NCBI RefSeq assembly: GCF_009708175.1
Contig: NZ_WMBB01000012.1
Span: 62,001-126,000, forward strand
Direction: 5' to 3'
Length of the DNA: 64,000 nt
DNA from: Nocardia aurantiaca
Lineage (GTDB): Bacteria; Actinomycetota; Actinomycetes; Mycobacteriales; Mycobacteriaceae
Positions 51,833-59,903 of this stretch are shown one piece after another (position 1 is the stretch's first letter; each line of letters begins with the position of its first letter). The notes beneath the pieces were generated by a model. The model saw only the letters and a program-made list of their open reading frames with translations, was not told where the DNA came from and searched no databases. A program made the position numbers and the translations under genes.

Positions 51833-52522
51833 GTGAGCACGATCCAACTGACCACGCCCAACGGCACCATCGACGCGTACGTCGCCACCCCGGCCGGATC
51901 TGGGCCTTGGCCGGGCGTTGTGGTGCTGCACGACATGGTGGGCGTCAACCACGACATGCGGACGACCGCCCGCCGCCTGGCCGAGAACGGCTACCTCGCC
52001 ATTGTCCCGAACCTGTTCGCGCGCGGCCGCGTTCGCTGCGTGCCGAGCATGATCCGCGAACTGCTCTCCAATGGCGAGGGCACCACCGTCCACGACATCC
52101 TCAGCGCTCGCGCCCATCTCATCGCCGACCCGCACTGCACCGGCCGGGTGGCCGTGGTCGGGTTCTGCCTGGGCGGCGGGTTCGCGCTGCTGGTCGCGAC
52201 CAAGGGCTTCGATGCCGCGGCGCCTTTCTATCCCTCCGGCCGCGGCAACTACGAGGACATCCTGCGCGGATCCTGCCCCATCGTCGCCAGCTACGGTGCA
52301 CTCGACCCGGCCAATCCCGGCCGCGGTCCGAAACTCGAACGGGTGCTGACCGAGTACGGCATCGACCACGACGTGAAGACCTACCCCGGCGTCACCCATG
52401 CCTTCGCCAACCTCACCCCCGCCGAACCGGTGATCCGGGTAACCGGCCTGGGCTATAACGAACAAGCCACCAAGGACGCCTGGAAGCGAATCTTCGCCTT
52501 CTTCGAGACGCACTTGCGCTGA
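51833..52522 (+). CDS. Dienelactone hydrolase family protein
   Basis: This 229-residue alpha/beta hydrolase of the DLH family has its nucleophile at Cys112 in GFCLGGG, the Asp in YGALDPANPG and the His in GVTHAF. DLH enzymes open dienelactones in aromatic degradation, but many actinobacterial copies are orphan, as here. The GTG start follows GGAGGGG. A convergent MFS gene ends 142 bp downstream. Confidence 0.9.
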   Translation: MSTIQLTTPNGTIDAYVATPAGSGPWPGVVVLHDMVGVNHDMRTTARRLAENGYLAIVPNLFARGRVRCVPSMIRELLSNGEGTTVHDILSARAHLIADPHCTGRVAVVGFCLGGGFALLVATKGFDAAAPFYPSGRGNYEDILRGSCPIVASYGALDPANPGRGPKLERVLTEYGIDHDVKTYPGVTHAFANLTPAEPVIRVTGLGYNEQATKDAWKRIFAFFETHLR

Positions 52523-52664
52523 CCCGGCGGACTGCAGCGCGGAGGTCATTCCGAGGGTCTGGTTCTCGCCCGGAATATCGATGAGTTCGGCTCCCGGCCT
52601 CATCGGCCTGGACTGCCGCAAGGCACTCCAGGAGCCGCCGGGTCATCCTGGGCCAGGACATGTT

Positions 52665-53891
52665 CTAGGCTGCCCGGGAGCGGCTGACAACGGCCAGGCA
52701 CACAGCGCAGGCCGCCGCGAGCCCGCCGAGCATTGCCGGATAGCCGAGGCCGGTGCTGTCGTGGCAGATCGCCATGACCGCCGGGACGCCGAAGCCGAGG
52801 TAGCTGACCGCGTAGAAGACGGCGGTCAGTCCCGCCAGATCGTCGGGCCGGGCCATGCGCTCGATTTCGAGCAGGCCGGCGACCAGCCCGCTGCCGAAGC
52901 CCATGCCCAGGGCGATGGCGGTCAGCACGGTCAGCCACATGGTCAAGGTGGCGGAAGCCGCTGCGGCCAGCAGCATTCCGAGGATGACCAGGCTCAGCGC
53001 CAGTACCGGCAGGCGCAGGGATCCGGGCCGATCGATGCGGCGGGCGACGGATTGAATGCCGAAGCCGCAGCCCAGCGTGATGACGGTGATGAGCGCCGAG
53101 AACGCGATGGGCGCATTGTGAACCTTGGGCATCATGAGTGTCGGCATGATGGCATAGGCCACCGCGGACGAGGTGAACAGCCACAGGCACACCGGCAGCG
53201 CCACGGTCCGGAAGCGGTGGTGCGCGGCGACCGGGACCTCGAGGTCATCCCGCAGTCGACCCGGATTCGCCTGCGGCGCGATGGATTCCGGCGCGCGGAA
53301 CACCAGCGCCGCCGCCACCAGGCACAGCGTCACATTGATCAGGTAGGCGAGGGTGTCCGGCCACGGCGCCCACTGCGCAAGCACCCCGGCCACACCCGCA
53401 CCGACGCCGAAGCCGCCGGTGAGGCTCATGGCCGAGCGGCGCGCCCCGGTGCCGGAGGCGGTCGCGGCGGTGAAGGGCGGCTGCGACAGCTCCTTGAGCC
53501 AACTGCTGCCCACCGCCATGGCCAGGCCCAGCGCGATGCCGCACAGCACGCGCCCGGCGGAAAGCATGGGGACGGAAGCGGATCCGAAGGCCAGCAGGGT
53601 CGAGCCGGTGGCCGCGATGAAGGGCGCGGACCGCATGAGTGGGCGGCGGCCGTAGCGGTCCGACAGCGGCCCGCCGATGAGCAGCGCGGGGACGATGCCC
53701 AGTACGTATTCGAAAAGCAACAGGTCCACGGTGGTGACGGGCAGCCCGTCGCGCTTGTACATGACCAGCAGCGGGGTGAATTCGTTGCCGCCCCAGGCGA
53801 TCGCGAAGATGGCGGTGGCTACGCCCAGCCACGCCTTGGGATGGGTGCCGATGCCGGTGGTGCGGGAACCGACGGCCGTCAGCGTCGCCAT
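52665..53891 (-). CDS. MFS transporter
   Basis: This is a 408-residue permease with about 12 hydrophobic segments and the MFS loop GGPLSDRYGRRPLMRSAP. A Cys- and Gly-rich helix (LCGIALGLAMAVGSSWL) and the RRIDRPG loop between halves are visible. It resembles drug/metabolite efflux or sugar-type permeases without clear specificity. The ATG at 53891 shares one base with the stop of the GntR gene (TGATG), so the two are translationally coupled and the regulator probably controls the transporter. Confidence 0.88.
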   Translation of the reverse strand: MATLTAVGSRTTGIGTHPKAWLGVATAIFAIAWGGNEFTPLLVMYKRDGLPVTTVDLLLFEYVLGIVPALLIGGPLSDRYGRRPLMRSAPFIAATGSTLLAFGSASVPMLSAGRVLCGIALGLAMAVGSSWLKELSQPPFTAATASGTGARRSAMSLTGGFGVGAGVAGVLAQWAPWPDTLAYLINVTLCLVAAALVFRAPESIAPQANPGRLRDDLEVPVAAHHRFRTVALPVCLWLFTSSAVAYAIMPTLMMPKVHNAPIAFSALITVITLGCGFGIQSVARRIDRPGSLRLPVLALSLVILGMLLAAAASATLTMWLTVLTAIALGMGFGSGLVAGLLEIERMARPDDLAGLTAVFYAVSYLGFGVPAVMAICHDSTGLGYPAMLGGLAAACAVCLAVVSRSRAA

Positions 53892-54541
53892 CACACTCCT
53901 CTCAGGGTCACGCCGTGCACGTCGGTGAGGTGCACGGCGAGTGCTTCGGCGAAACCGGCGGCGTCGGCGGCTTCGATCAGGTCGGCGAGCCGCGTGTGCT
54001 GCTCGATGATGTGGTGCGGGTTGGTCTCGCCCCGTTGCAGCGCAACGCTGTTCATGCGGCGCTGGCGCTCGCGCAGCGAGTCGTAGAAGCCGATGAGCAG
54101 CGGATTGTCGGCGGATACCACGTACTCGCGATGGAAATCGGCGTCCACGATGGCGAATTCGTCGAGGTCGCCCGCATCGGCCAGTTCGCGCTGGCGGTCC
54201 AGGGATTCGCGCAGCCGGGGGATCAGCCCCGCGCGGGCGATGCGGGTGAGCGCGTCGACCGCGCCAGTTTCCACGATGTAGCGGGCATGGATCACATGCT
54301 CGGCCTCATGTGAGGGCACCGGCACCACCAGCGCGCCGCGCTTGGGATAGAGCCGCATCCAGCCCTCGGTCTCGAGCCGCAGGAAGGCCTCGCGCACCGG
54401 GGTGCGGGAGGTGCCCAGCTCCGCGGCCATCTCGTTCTCGCTGACCAGCTCCCCACCCGCCAGGTCGCCGCTGAGGATGCGTTCCTTGATCTCGCGGTAG
54501 GCCCGCTCGGCGGCGGAAAGAGTCTTGGACACGACTTGCAT
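53891..54541 (-). CDS. GntR family (FCD) regulator
   Basis: This 216-residue FadR-subfamily GntR regulator has a winged HTH at about 10-75 (AYREIKERILSGDLAGGELVSENEMAAELGTSRTPVREAFLRLETEGW) and an FCD ligand domain with metal-binding His/Asp residues (DADFHREYV, HTRLADLIEA, AVHLTDVHG). It is the upstream partner of the coupled MFS gene and probably senses an organic acid. Confidence 0.92.
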   Translation of the reverse strand: MQVVSKTLSAAERAYREIKERILSGDLAGGELVSENEMAAELGTSRTPVREAFLRLETEGWMRLYPKRGALVVPVPSHEAEHVIHARYIVETGAVDALTRIARAGLIPRLRESLDRQRELADAGDLDEFAIVDADFHREYVVSADNPLLIGFYDSLRERQRRMNSVALQRGETNPHHIIEQHTRLADLIEAADAAGFAEALAVHLTDVHGVTLRGV

Positions 54542-54690
54542 ACTAGAGGGGACATGGGATGATTTGCCCGGATGTGGCGGGTTTCACGCCAGGGCTGAAA
54601 GAGTTGCGCCGCGACCCTCTCACCCATGATGATTCACGTTGTTGGCAGCACGTCAGTAAGTTGCCCCATTTCCGGGACGAGGAGGTCCGC

Positions 54691-55152
54691 ATGGCGAATG
54701 ACGCCCCGCCGCTGAACGAAGTCGTGAACGGTGGTCTGGAATTCACGATTCCGATCGCGCACAAGATGGGGGTGCGGGCCGAGGAGGTGCGCCCCGGATT
54801 CGCCGCCACCACGGTGCCGGTCGAAGGAAATGGCAATCACTTCGGCGTCATGTACGCCGGTGTGCTGTTCACCGTCGCGGAGATCCTCGGCGGCGCGATC
54901 GCCATCGCCAGTTTCGACACCGCCAAGTACTTCCCCCTGGTGAAGGACCTGCAGATCTTCTTCCGCAAGCCCGCCGCCACCGATGTGCGCGCCGAGGCGT
55001 CGCTGTCGGAGGAGGAGATCGCGCGCATCACAGAGGAGGCCGACGCGAAGGGCAAGGCCGACTTCACCCTCGAGGCCGTGGTGACCGACGCCAACGGCGT
55101 GGTCGTGGCCGAAACCAAGGGTCTGTACCAGTTGCGCTCTCACGGCAAGTGA
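54691..55152 (+). CDS. Hotdog-fold thioesterase-like protein (DUF4442)
   Basis: This 153-residue protein is of the DUF4442/YiiD-C hotdog group related to PaaI thioesterases: VPVEGNGNHFGVMYAGVLFTVAEILGG is the central helix and FFRKPAATDVRAEASLS the core strands. The expected activity is acyl-CoA hydrolysis with unknown substrate. GAGGAGGT precedes the ATG at 54691. It is divergent from the GntR gene. Confidence 0.85.
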   Translation: MANDAPPLNEVVNGGLEFTIPIAHKMGVRAEEVRPGFAATTVPVEGNGNHFGVMYAGVLFTVAEILGGAIAIASFDTAKYFPLVKDLQIFFRKPAATDVRAEASLSEEEIARITEEADAKGKADFTLEAVVTDANGVVVAETKGLYQLRSHGK

Positions 55153-55158
55153 GCCGCT

Positions 55159-55196
55159 GAGCGGCCGAGTCCCGGGATTCCGGGACTCGGCCGCTC
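55159..55196. terminator. Bidirectional hairpin terminator
   Basis: A perfect 17-bp stem (GAGCGGCCGAGTCCCGG and its complement) with loop GATT starts 6 bp after the thioesterase stop and ends 11 bp before the end of the convergent secreted-protein gene. There is no U tract, common in GC-rich actinobacteria. Confidence 0.75.
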
Positions 55197-55207
55197 TCGC
55201 GGACCCG

Positions 55208-55591
55208 TCAGGCGATGATGATCCAGCCCTTGCAGCCGGTGCCGGCGCTGCCCGGCCACTCCGAACCGGAGATCTCGAAGGGGACGACCCCGGGCATCGG
55301 GGTGCCGAGGTCGATCTGGGTGGTCTGGGCGCCGTAGGTGTCGGGCAGCGGGGTGCGCTGGCCGTTCATGTCGATCTTGGCGTCATCGGTGAAGTTGTCG
55401 GAGGTGGTGATCTCCAGCGTGGTGGGCGTGAACGAATGGGCCAGCAGGACGGTCTGGCCGCACCGGCCCTTGGAGTAGTCGAGCGTGATCCGCTGCGGGG
55501 CCGCGTCGGCGGACGCCGGTGCGGCGAAAGCGCCGGAGACGGCGCAAGCGAGCGCGGCCAGGGTGATGCGGCGGAGATACACGGTCTTCAC
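55208..55591 (-). CDS. Small secreted protein, unknown
   Basis: This 127-residue protein has an N-terminal Sec signal peptide: RR, a hydrophobic core TLAALACAVSGAFA and a probable AxA cleavage around APASADA. The mature part (about 98 residues) has two Cys (RCGQTV and GTGCKGW) that may form a disulfide, and is rich in beta-strand-like Thr/Ile segments. I do not recognise the family. The GTG at 55591 follows AAAGGGG. Confidence 0.82.
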   Translation of the reverse strand: MKTVYLRRITLAALACAVSGAFAAPASADAAPQRITLDYSKGRCGQTVLLAHSFTPTTLEITTSDNFTDDAKIDMNGQRTPLPDTYGAQTTQIDLGTPMPGVVPFEISGSEWPGSAGTGCKGWIIIA

Positions 55592-56168
55592 GAACAGAAC
55601 CCCTTTCCTATGGTCACGGCTGTGGCTCCCCCTCGGTCGACGACGATCATGCCGTGACCGAGCCCCCGGCACGCGGCGGACGCGCGGAAGAATCCGGGCG
55701 GGTTGCGTGAGTCAGCGCAGGCGCAGCGCCTCGTCGAGGAAGGCGGGCAGCAGCGCGTTCGTGGCGAAGTCCGTCCCGGCGGCCGACGGATGGCCGGCCG
55801 CCGCGAGTCGGCGATCAGCCCGGCGGTGGATTCGCCGCCCGCGCCGACGAGTTGGACCGGGATGAGCACGGCCACCACGTCGGTGATCTCACCGGCCGCG
55901 CAGGCGCGGTCGGCCCGCCGAGCAGGTCGTCGCCCGGATCCTGTTGGGCGGCGGTGAACTTGGTGCGCAGATGGGCCGTCGCGCATGGGCTCACGGCTTC
56001 CCGGCCCGAATCGACGGTCGAGGACCATCTCGTCGTGAGATGGACGATGCGCGGTGTCCCGCTCCCGCACAGGGGTTTTGCTCGCTTTCCGGACTCGGAA
56101 CCCTCCTCCCCGATAGCCGATTAGTATTGAACGACTACGCGATAACGCTGCTGGCCCAGGAGGCTCGG
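55592..56168. other. Intergenic region with possible SGNH hydrolase remnant
   Basis: This is 577 bp between the secreted-protein gene and the carboxylesterase. On the - strand, 55712 to about 55820 reads as the C-terminal end of an SGNH/GDSL hydrolase; see the separate entry. The rest shows no supported gene. AGGAGG at 56158-56163 is the ribosome site of the esterase. Confidence 0.45.
55712..55990 (-). pseudogene. Possible SGNH/GDSL hydrolase remnant
   Basis: One - strand frame ending at 55712 encodes LAAAGHPSAAGTDFATNA followed by LLPAFLDEALRLR and a stop, which matches the HPSAAG block and last helix of SGNH esterases. Upstream the frame loses resemblance and other frames show short hydrophobic stretches (DVVAVLIPVQLVGAGG), suggesting frameshifts. 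The catalytic GDS block is not found. The left boundary of the remnant is clear but the right one is a guess. Confidence 0.35.
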
Positions 56169-57770
56169 GTGATCGTGCGTGACCGGGAGTGGATGGGATG
56201 GGGAGCCGGGGCGGTGTTCTCGGCGGTCGTTCTGCTGGTGACGGTCTTCGCGCTGAACGGTCCGCCGGCGCGCGCTCTACCACCGGCTGCCCCCGACATC
56301 GTCGCCATCGACAGCGGCAGTCTGCACGGCGTATCGGCCCAGCACTACCGCCTCTTCAACGGGATTCCTTACGCCGCACCGCCGGTCGGCGCACTCCGCT
56401 GGCGGCCGCCCGCACCGGTATCACCGTGGACCGGCATCCGCGAGGCCCGCGACGCCGGGCCGAAGTGTGCGCAGGCCACGGGCGCGGGCGGGCTGCGCTC
56501 GACCGATGAGGACTGCCTCTACCTGAACGTCTGGACGCCGCGCACGCTGCCCGCCGACGGGCGGGGTCTGCCGGTCATGGTGTGGATTCACGGCGGCAGC
56601 CTGCAAACCGGCACCGGAAGCATGTACGGTGCGGCGCCTTTGGTATCGCAGCCCGACGGCGACAGCATCGTGGTCACCATCAACTACCGGCTCGGGACCT
56701 TCGGCTTCCTGGCCGCCTCGGCGCTGGACGAGGGTGCGGGCTCGGGGGACTACGGGCTGATGGATCAGCAGGCCGCGCTGCGCTGGGTCCAGCGCAATAT
56801 CGCGGCATTCGGCGGTGATCCGGACCGGGTGACGGTGGATGGTGAATCCGCGGGCGGGATTTCGATCTGCGCGCAGATGGCCGCGCCCTCGTCGGCCGGG
56901 CTGTTCGCGGCGGCCATGATGCAGAGTGGCCCGTGCGCCGGGCAAGCCCTGCCGGAAGCGGAAGCCGAGGGCGATGCCTGGGCGTCCGGAGCCGGTTGCG
57001 CGGGAGCGGACGCCGCGGCATGCCTGCGCGGTCTTTCCGCGGATGTCCTCGTGGATCACGCGCCGGATTCGGCGAATGTGGTGTACGGCAATGACTTTCT
57101 CCCGCGCGATCCTGTCGCCGTGTTGAAAGCCGGTGGGATGGCGCATGTTCCGACCTTCATCGGTTCCAATCATGACGAGATGGCGCTGTGGGTGTGGATC
57201 AAGTACGGCAATCCGCTCGGCGCCGGGATGACGGCCGCGGATTACCCCAATCTGCTCACCACCCAGCTGAGCGGGGTGGATCAGGCACAGGTCGATCGGA
57301 TCGTGGGGGAGTATCCCCTCGGTGACTACGCGCAGCCCGCGCTGGCGCTCACCCGGGCCTGGACCGACAAGGTCGTCTGCAATCTGGTCGACCAGGCCGG
57401 GCAATTCGGACGCCAGAACCCCACCTACATCTACGAATTCGACGATCGAGGCGCGTTGGCCCCGCCGAGCAACTTCCCCATGGGCGCCTACCACGCCGCG
57501 GAACTGCCCTCACTGTTCGACCTGGCGCAGGTCGGATGGCTGCTGCACGGCGCCATGACCCCGGACCAGCAACGCCTGCAGGACGAAATGCGGCGCTACT
57601 GGACGCGCTTCATCACGGCGGGCAGCGCCGACCCGCAAGGATTACCGGCCATTCCGCGATACAGCGAGTCCGCACCGGCTTTCCTGTCCTTCCGGCCCGC
57701 CGGCAACCAATTCTCCGAGGCCTTCGCCGCCGACCACCGGTGCGAATTCTGGAGCAGCCTAGCGCGGTAG
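56169..57770 (+). CDS. Type B carboxylesterase, exported
   Basis: This 533-residue carboxylesterase/lipase has a signal-type N-terminus (GAVFSAVVLLVTVFALNGPPARA). Ser227 in GESAGG is the nucleophile. DEDCLYLNVWTP, VWIHGGSLQTG (oxyanion hole) and NYRLGTFGFL are typical. The remaining triad residues are probably the Glu of GSNHDEMALW and His484-region residues of GAYHAAELP. GTG 56169 is chosen because AGGAGG is 5 bases upstream. Family enzymes hydrolyse a wide range of esters. It stands alone and is convergent with the SGNH gene. Confidence 0.88.
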   Translation: MIVRDREWMGWGAGAVFSAVVLLVTVFALNGPPARALPPAAPDIVAIDSGSLHGVSAQHYRLFNGIPYAAPPVGALRWRPPAPVSPWTGIREARDAGPKCAQATGAGGLRSTDEDCLYLNVWTPRTLPADGRGLPVMVWIHGGSLQTGTGSMYGAAPLVSQPDGDSIVVTINYRLGTFGFLAASALDEGAGSGDYGLMDQQAALRWVQRNIAAFGGDPDRVTVDGESAGGISICAQMAAPSSAGLFAAAMMQSGPCAGQALPEAEAEGDAWASGAGCAGADAAACLRGLSADVLVDHAPDSANVVYGNDFLPRDPVAVLKAGGMAHVPTFIGSNHDEMALWVWIKYGNPLGAGMTAADYPNLLTTQLSGVDQAQVDRIVGEYPLGDYAQPALALTRAWTDKVVCNLVDQAGQFGRQNPTYIYEFDDRGALAPPSNFPMGAYHAAELPSLFDLAQVGWLLHGAMTPDQQRLQDEMRRYWTRFITAGSADPQGLPAIPRYSESAPAFLSFRPAGNQFSEAFAADHRCEFWSSLAR

Positions 57771-57880
57771 CAGTCGTGGCCGTACATGATCCGCACCGAT
57801 CGCCCCCGGCTGAGTGGGAATCAATTGTCCGACAGCGGCGGCGTTTTCAGTGTCGGCGGAGCCGCTGTGGGTGCGCGCGG

Positions 57881-58681
57881 TCAGCGTGGTGCGATCGAAT
57901 CCGCGCCGTATACCGGCAGCGGCACCGGGCGTTTGGGTTCGCGCCGGTCACCGGAGGAGATGCCACGCAGGCGGCGCATCACCCACGGCCCCAGCGCGGT
58001 TGCCGCCCACTGGAACTCGGCCGCGAGCGAGCGCAGCGGCCCGTGCTCGGGCAGCGCGGGCGAGAGCGGGCGGGTCCAGGCATCGTCCGCGCCGGGCAGC
58101 CGCAGCGCCTCGGCCACAGCGTCCGCGATGCGCTGGTGGCCCAGCGGGCTGGCGTGCAGACGGTCCGGGTCCCACAGGCGCGGATCGGTCACCACGCGGT
58201 GATGGCCGATCTCGGCCACGAGCACCCCGTGCCGATGGGCCGCCGCCCGCAGCCGGTCATTGATCACGGCGATCCGGCCTCGAATCGGCCGTGCCAGCGG
58301 AATGGTCTCGGCGACATCGGGGAAAGTCAGCGTCGCCACCACCGCCCCGGCGGCGGTGAGCGCCGCGAACATGGCCTCGACATGCTCGGCGATCTCGTCC
58401 GGATCGAAATTCGGCCGCAGCAGATCGTTCATGCCGGCCAGGACGGTGGCGAGATCCGGGCGCAGTGCGAGCGCCGCGTCCAGCTGGTCGTCGCGGATCT
58501 GGTGGGCCAGCTTGCCGCGTACCGCCAGATTGGCATAGCGCAGTTCGGGATTGGTGACGGCGAGTCGCTCGGCCAGCCGGTCCGCCCAACCTCGCAGGCC
58601 GGTCAGGTCGTCGCCGTCGCCTACGCCCTCGGTCTGACTGTCGCCCAGCGCGACGTAGCGGGTGTACGTGCCATCGGTCAT
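57881..58681 (-). CDS. SGNH/GDSL hydrolase
   Basis: This 266-residue SGNH esterase has block I VALGDSQTEGVGDGDDL, block III VLAGMNDLLRP and block V DRLHASPLGHQRIADAVAEAL, so Ser, Gly, Asn and His positions are all present. No signal peptide is seen, which suggests intracellular action, perhaps on acyl esters. ATG 58681 is used; an in-frame ATG 12 codons upstream at 58717 is possible. Confidence 0.9.
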   Translation of the reverse strand: MTDGTYTRYVALGDSQTEGVGDGDDLTGLRGWADRLAERLAVTNPELRYANLAVRGKLAHQIRDDQLDAALALRPDLATVLAGMNDLLRPNFDPDEIAEHVEAMFAALTAAGAVVATLTFPDVAETIPLARPIRGRIAVINDRLRAAAHRHGVLVAEIGHHRVVTDPRLWDPDRLHASPLGHQRIADAVAEALRLPGADDAWTRPLSPALPEHGPLRSLAAEFQWAATALGPWVMRRLRGISSGDRREPKRPVPLPVYGADSIAPR

Positions 58682-58757
58682 GGCGGATCGGCCTTTCGGT
58701 GACTGTTCGTGGATCATCCCAGGAAATCGGTCCGCGCGGGGCCCGGGCCGAACTCGT

Positions 58758-59195
58758 TCACGAGCCCGCCGCCTGGCGTTCCTCCGTCGCTGCCTCCCGT
58801 TCGATTTGCGCGACGGCCTCGGCCTGGATCTGCTCGAACTGTGCGGCCATCGCCTCGGCCAGCGCCTGCGCCCCGGAGAGCGGACGGACCATCACCATGA
58901 ACTCGTCGATCCGGCCGTCGGCGTCGAAGTGCAGGAAGTCGCAACCGGTGATCCGCTTGCCCGCGACGGTGGCTTCGAAGACCAGCGCGTGATCGCCGCT
59001 GTCCGCCGCGCCGATCTCCTTGATGTAGCGGAAGTCCTCGAACACCCGCATGACACCTCGCAGGATGGCGGCGGTGATCGCCTTGCCGAGGTAGGGCTTG
59101 AAGGCGACCGGGCTGGTGAACTCCACGTTGTCGGCGAGCAGGGCCTCGATGGCCGCGGCGTCACGAGCCTCTACGGCTTTACGGAACGAATGCAT
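58758..59195 (-). CDS. SnoaL-like/NTF2-fold protein
   Basis: This is a 145-residue NTF2-like protein: MHSFRKAVEARDAAAIEALLADNVEFTSPV opens a SnoaL-type cone-shaped fold, and DFLHFDADGRIDEFMVMVRPLSG is the last pair of strands. A C-terminal helical tail of about 35 residues (AMAAQFEQIQAEAVAQIEREA) is added. Function is unassigned; such domains include isomerases and binding proteins. GAGGGATC precedes the ATG. Confidence 0.85.
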   Translation of the reverse strand: MHSFRKAVEARDAAAIEALLADNVEFTSPVAFKPYLGKAITAAILRGVMRVFEDFRYIKEIGAADSGDHALVFEATVAGKRITGCDFLHFDADGRIDEFMVMVRPLSGAQALAEAMAAQFEQIQAEAVAQIEREAATEERQAAGS

Positions 59196-59903
59196 GATCC
59201 CTCGCGTTTCATAGTCAAATCATTGCCTAAAGACCTCGAACAATATCGCGCTTCAGTTGAAAGTGTCCAGGACTGTGTTAATCAATAAATTGGCTATTTG
59301 GCCGTGGAGTGCTCGTTGCTCGCGGCGGTGTATCGCCGGGCCGATGGCTCATCGGGTGCGACATGGGCAGGCTGATGGCTCCATGGATCTGCCGGTCTTC
59401 CTGGCCCGCCGCGTCGGCGGCCCGGTCCGCCTCCACGTCGAGCACGTGCGCGCCCGGCTCCAGGATGCGGCCCGCGAACGGCGGGACCGCGCGGACTGAC
59501 CTTCCGTGACAGTGGGGTGACGAATCGTGTCGATCGGCAAATCCCCAGGCACGTATGACTATTCGTGCCGTACGCACTCTCCTGCTGTGCCAGAGATGCC
59601 GAAGGTCTCCTGGTGATCTACCGATTTCGCTATCGTCCAGAGCGGGGATCGTGGAAGTGCGTCGGCAGTGTTTCCGAAGTTGGTTATCTGCCAGCATTGG
59701 CCCTTTCGCGGCCCCGGGGCCGTTCCATGTGCGGCCCAACCGGTCTCGCCTCCGCAACCAGGCGGGACCGAGCGTGAGATCGCCCGCAGTCCGGTGGGAG
59801 AGCCCGCAGACAACGTCCTCTCCCACCGGGTCTCTCGGACCGGAACCGCGTCGCGAAGGACAGCGGACCGGTTGTGAGGACCGGGCCGCAATGGGGTGTG
59901 TGG
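59196..59903. other. Gene-poor interval
   Basis: These 708 bp have only short overlapping frames in several directions and I can support no gene. The left end (59250-59300) is relatively AT-rich and probably carries the SnoaL-like promoter. A 12-bp inverted repeat CCGGTGGGAGAG/CTCTCCCACCGG with a 15-base loop lies at 59791-59829, downstream of the oleate hydratase stop. Short-lived coding-like runs may be remnants but match nothing I know. Confidence 0.45.
59791..59829 (-). terminator. Hairpin downstream of oleate hydratase
   Basis: Perfect 12-bp arms CCGGTGGGAGAG and CTCTCCCACCGG flank a 15-base loop, 75 bp past the oleate hydratase stop. No U tract follows, so a terminator role is plausible but not certain. 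Confidence 0.4.

Noticed and set aside
59257..59509. Short + strand frames in the gene-poor interval
   Set aside because: No ribosome site, Arg-rich composition and competing frames of similar quality. I could not separate them from chance.
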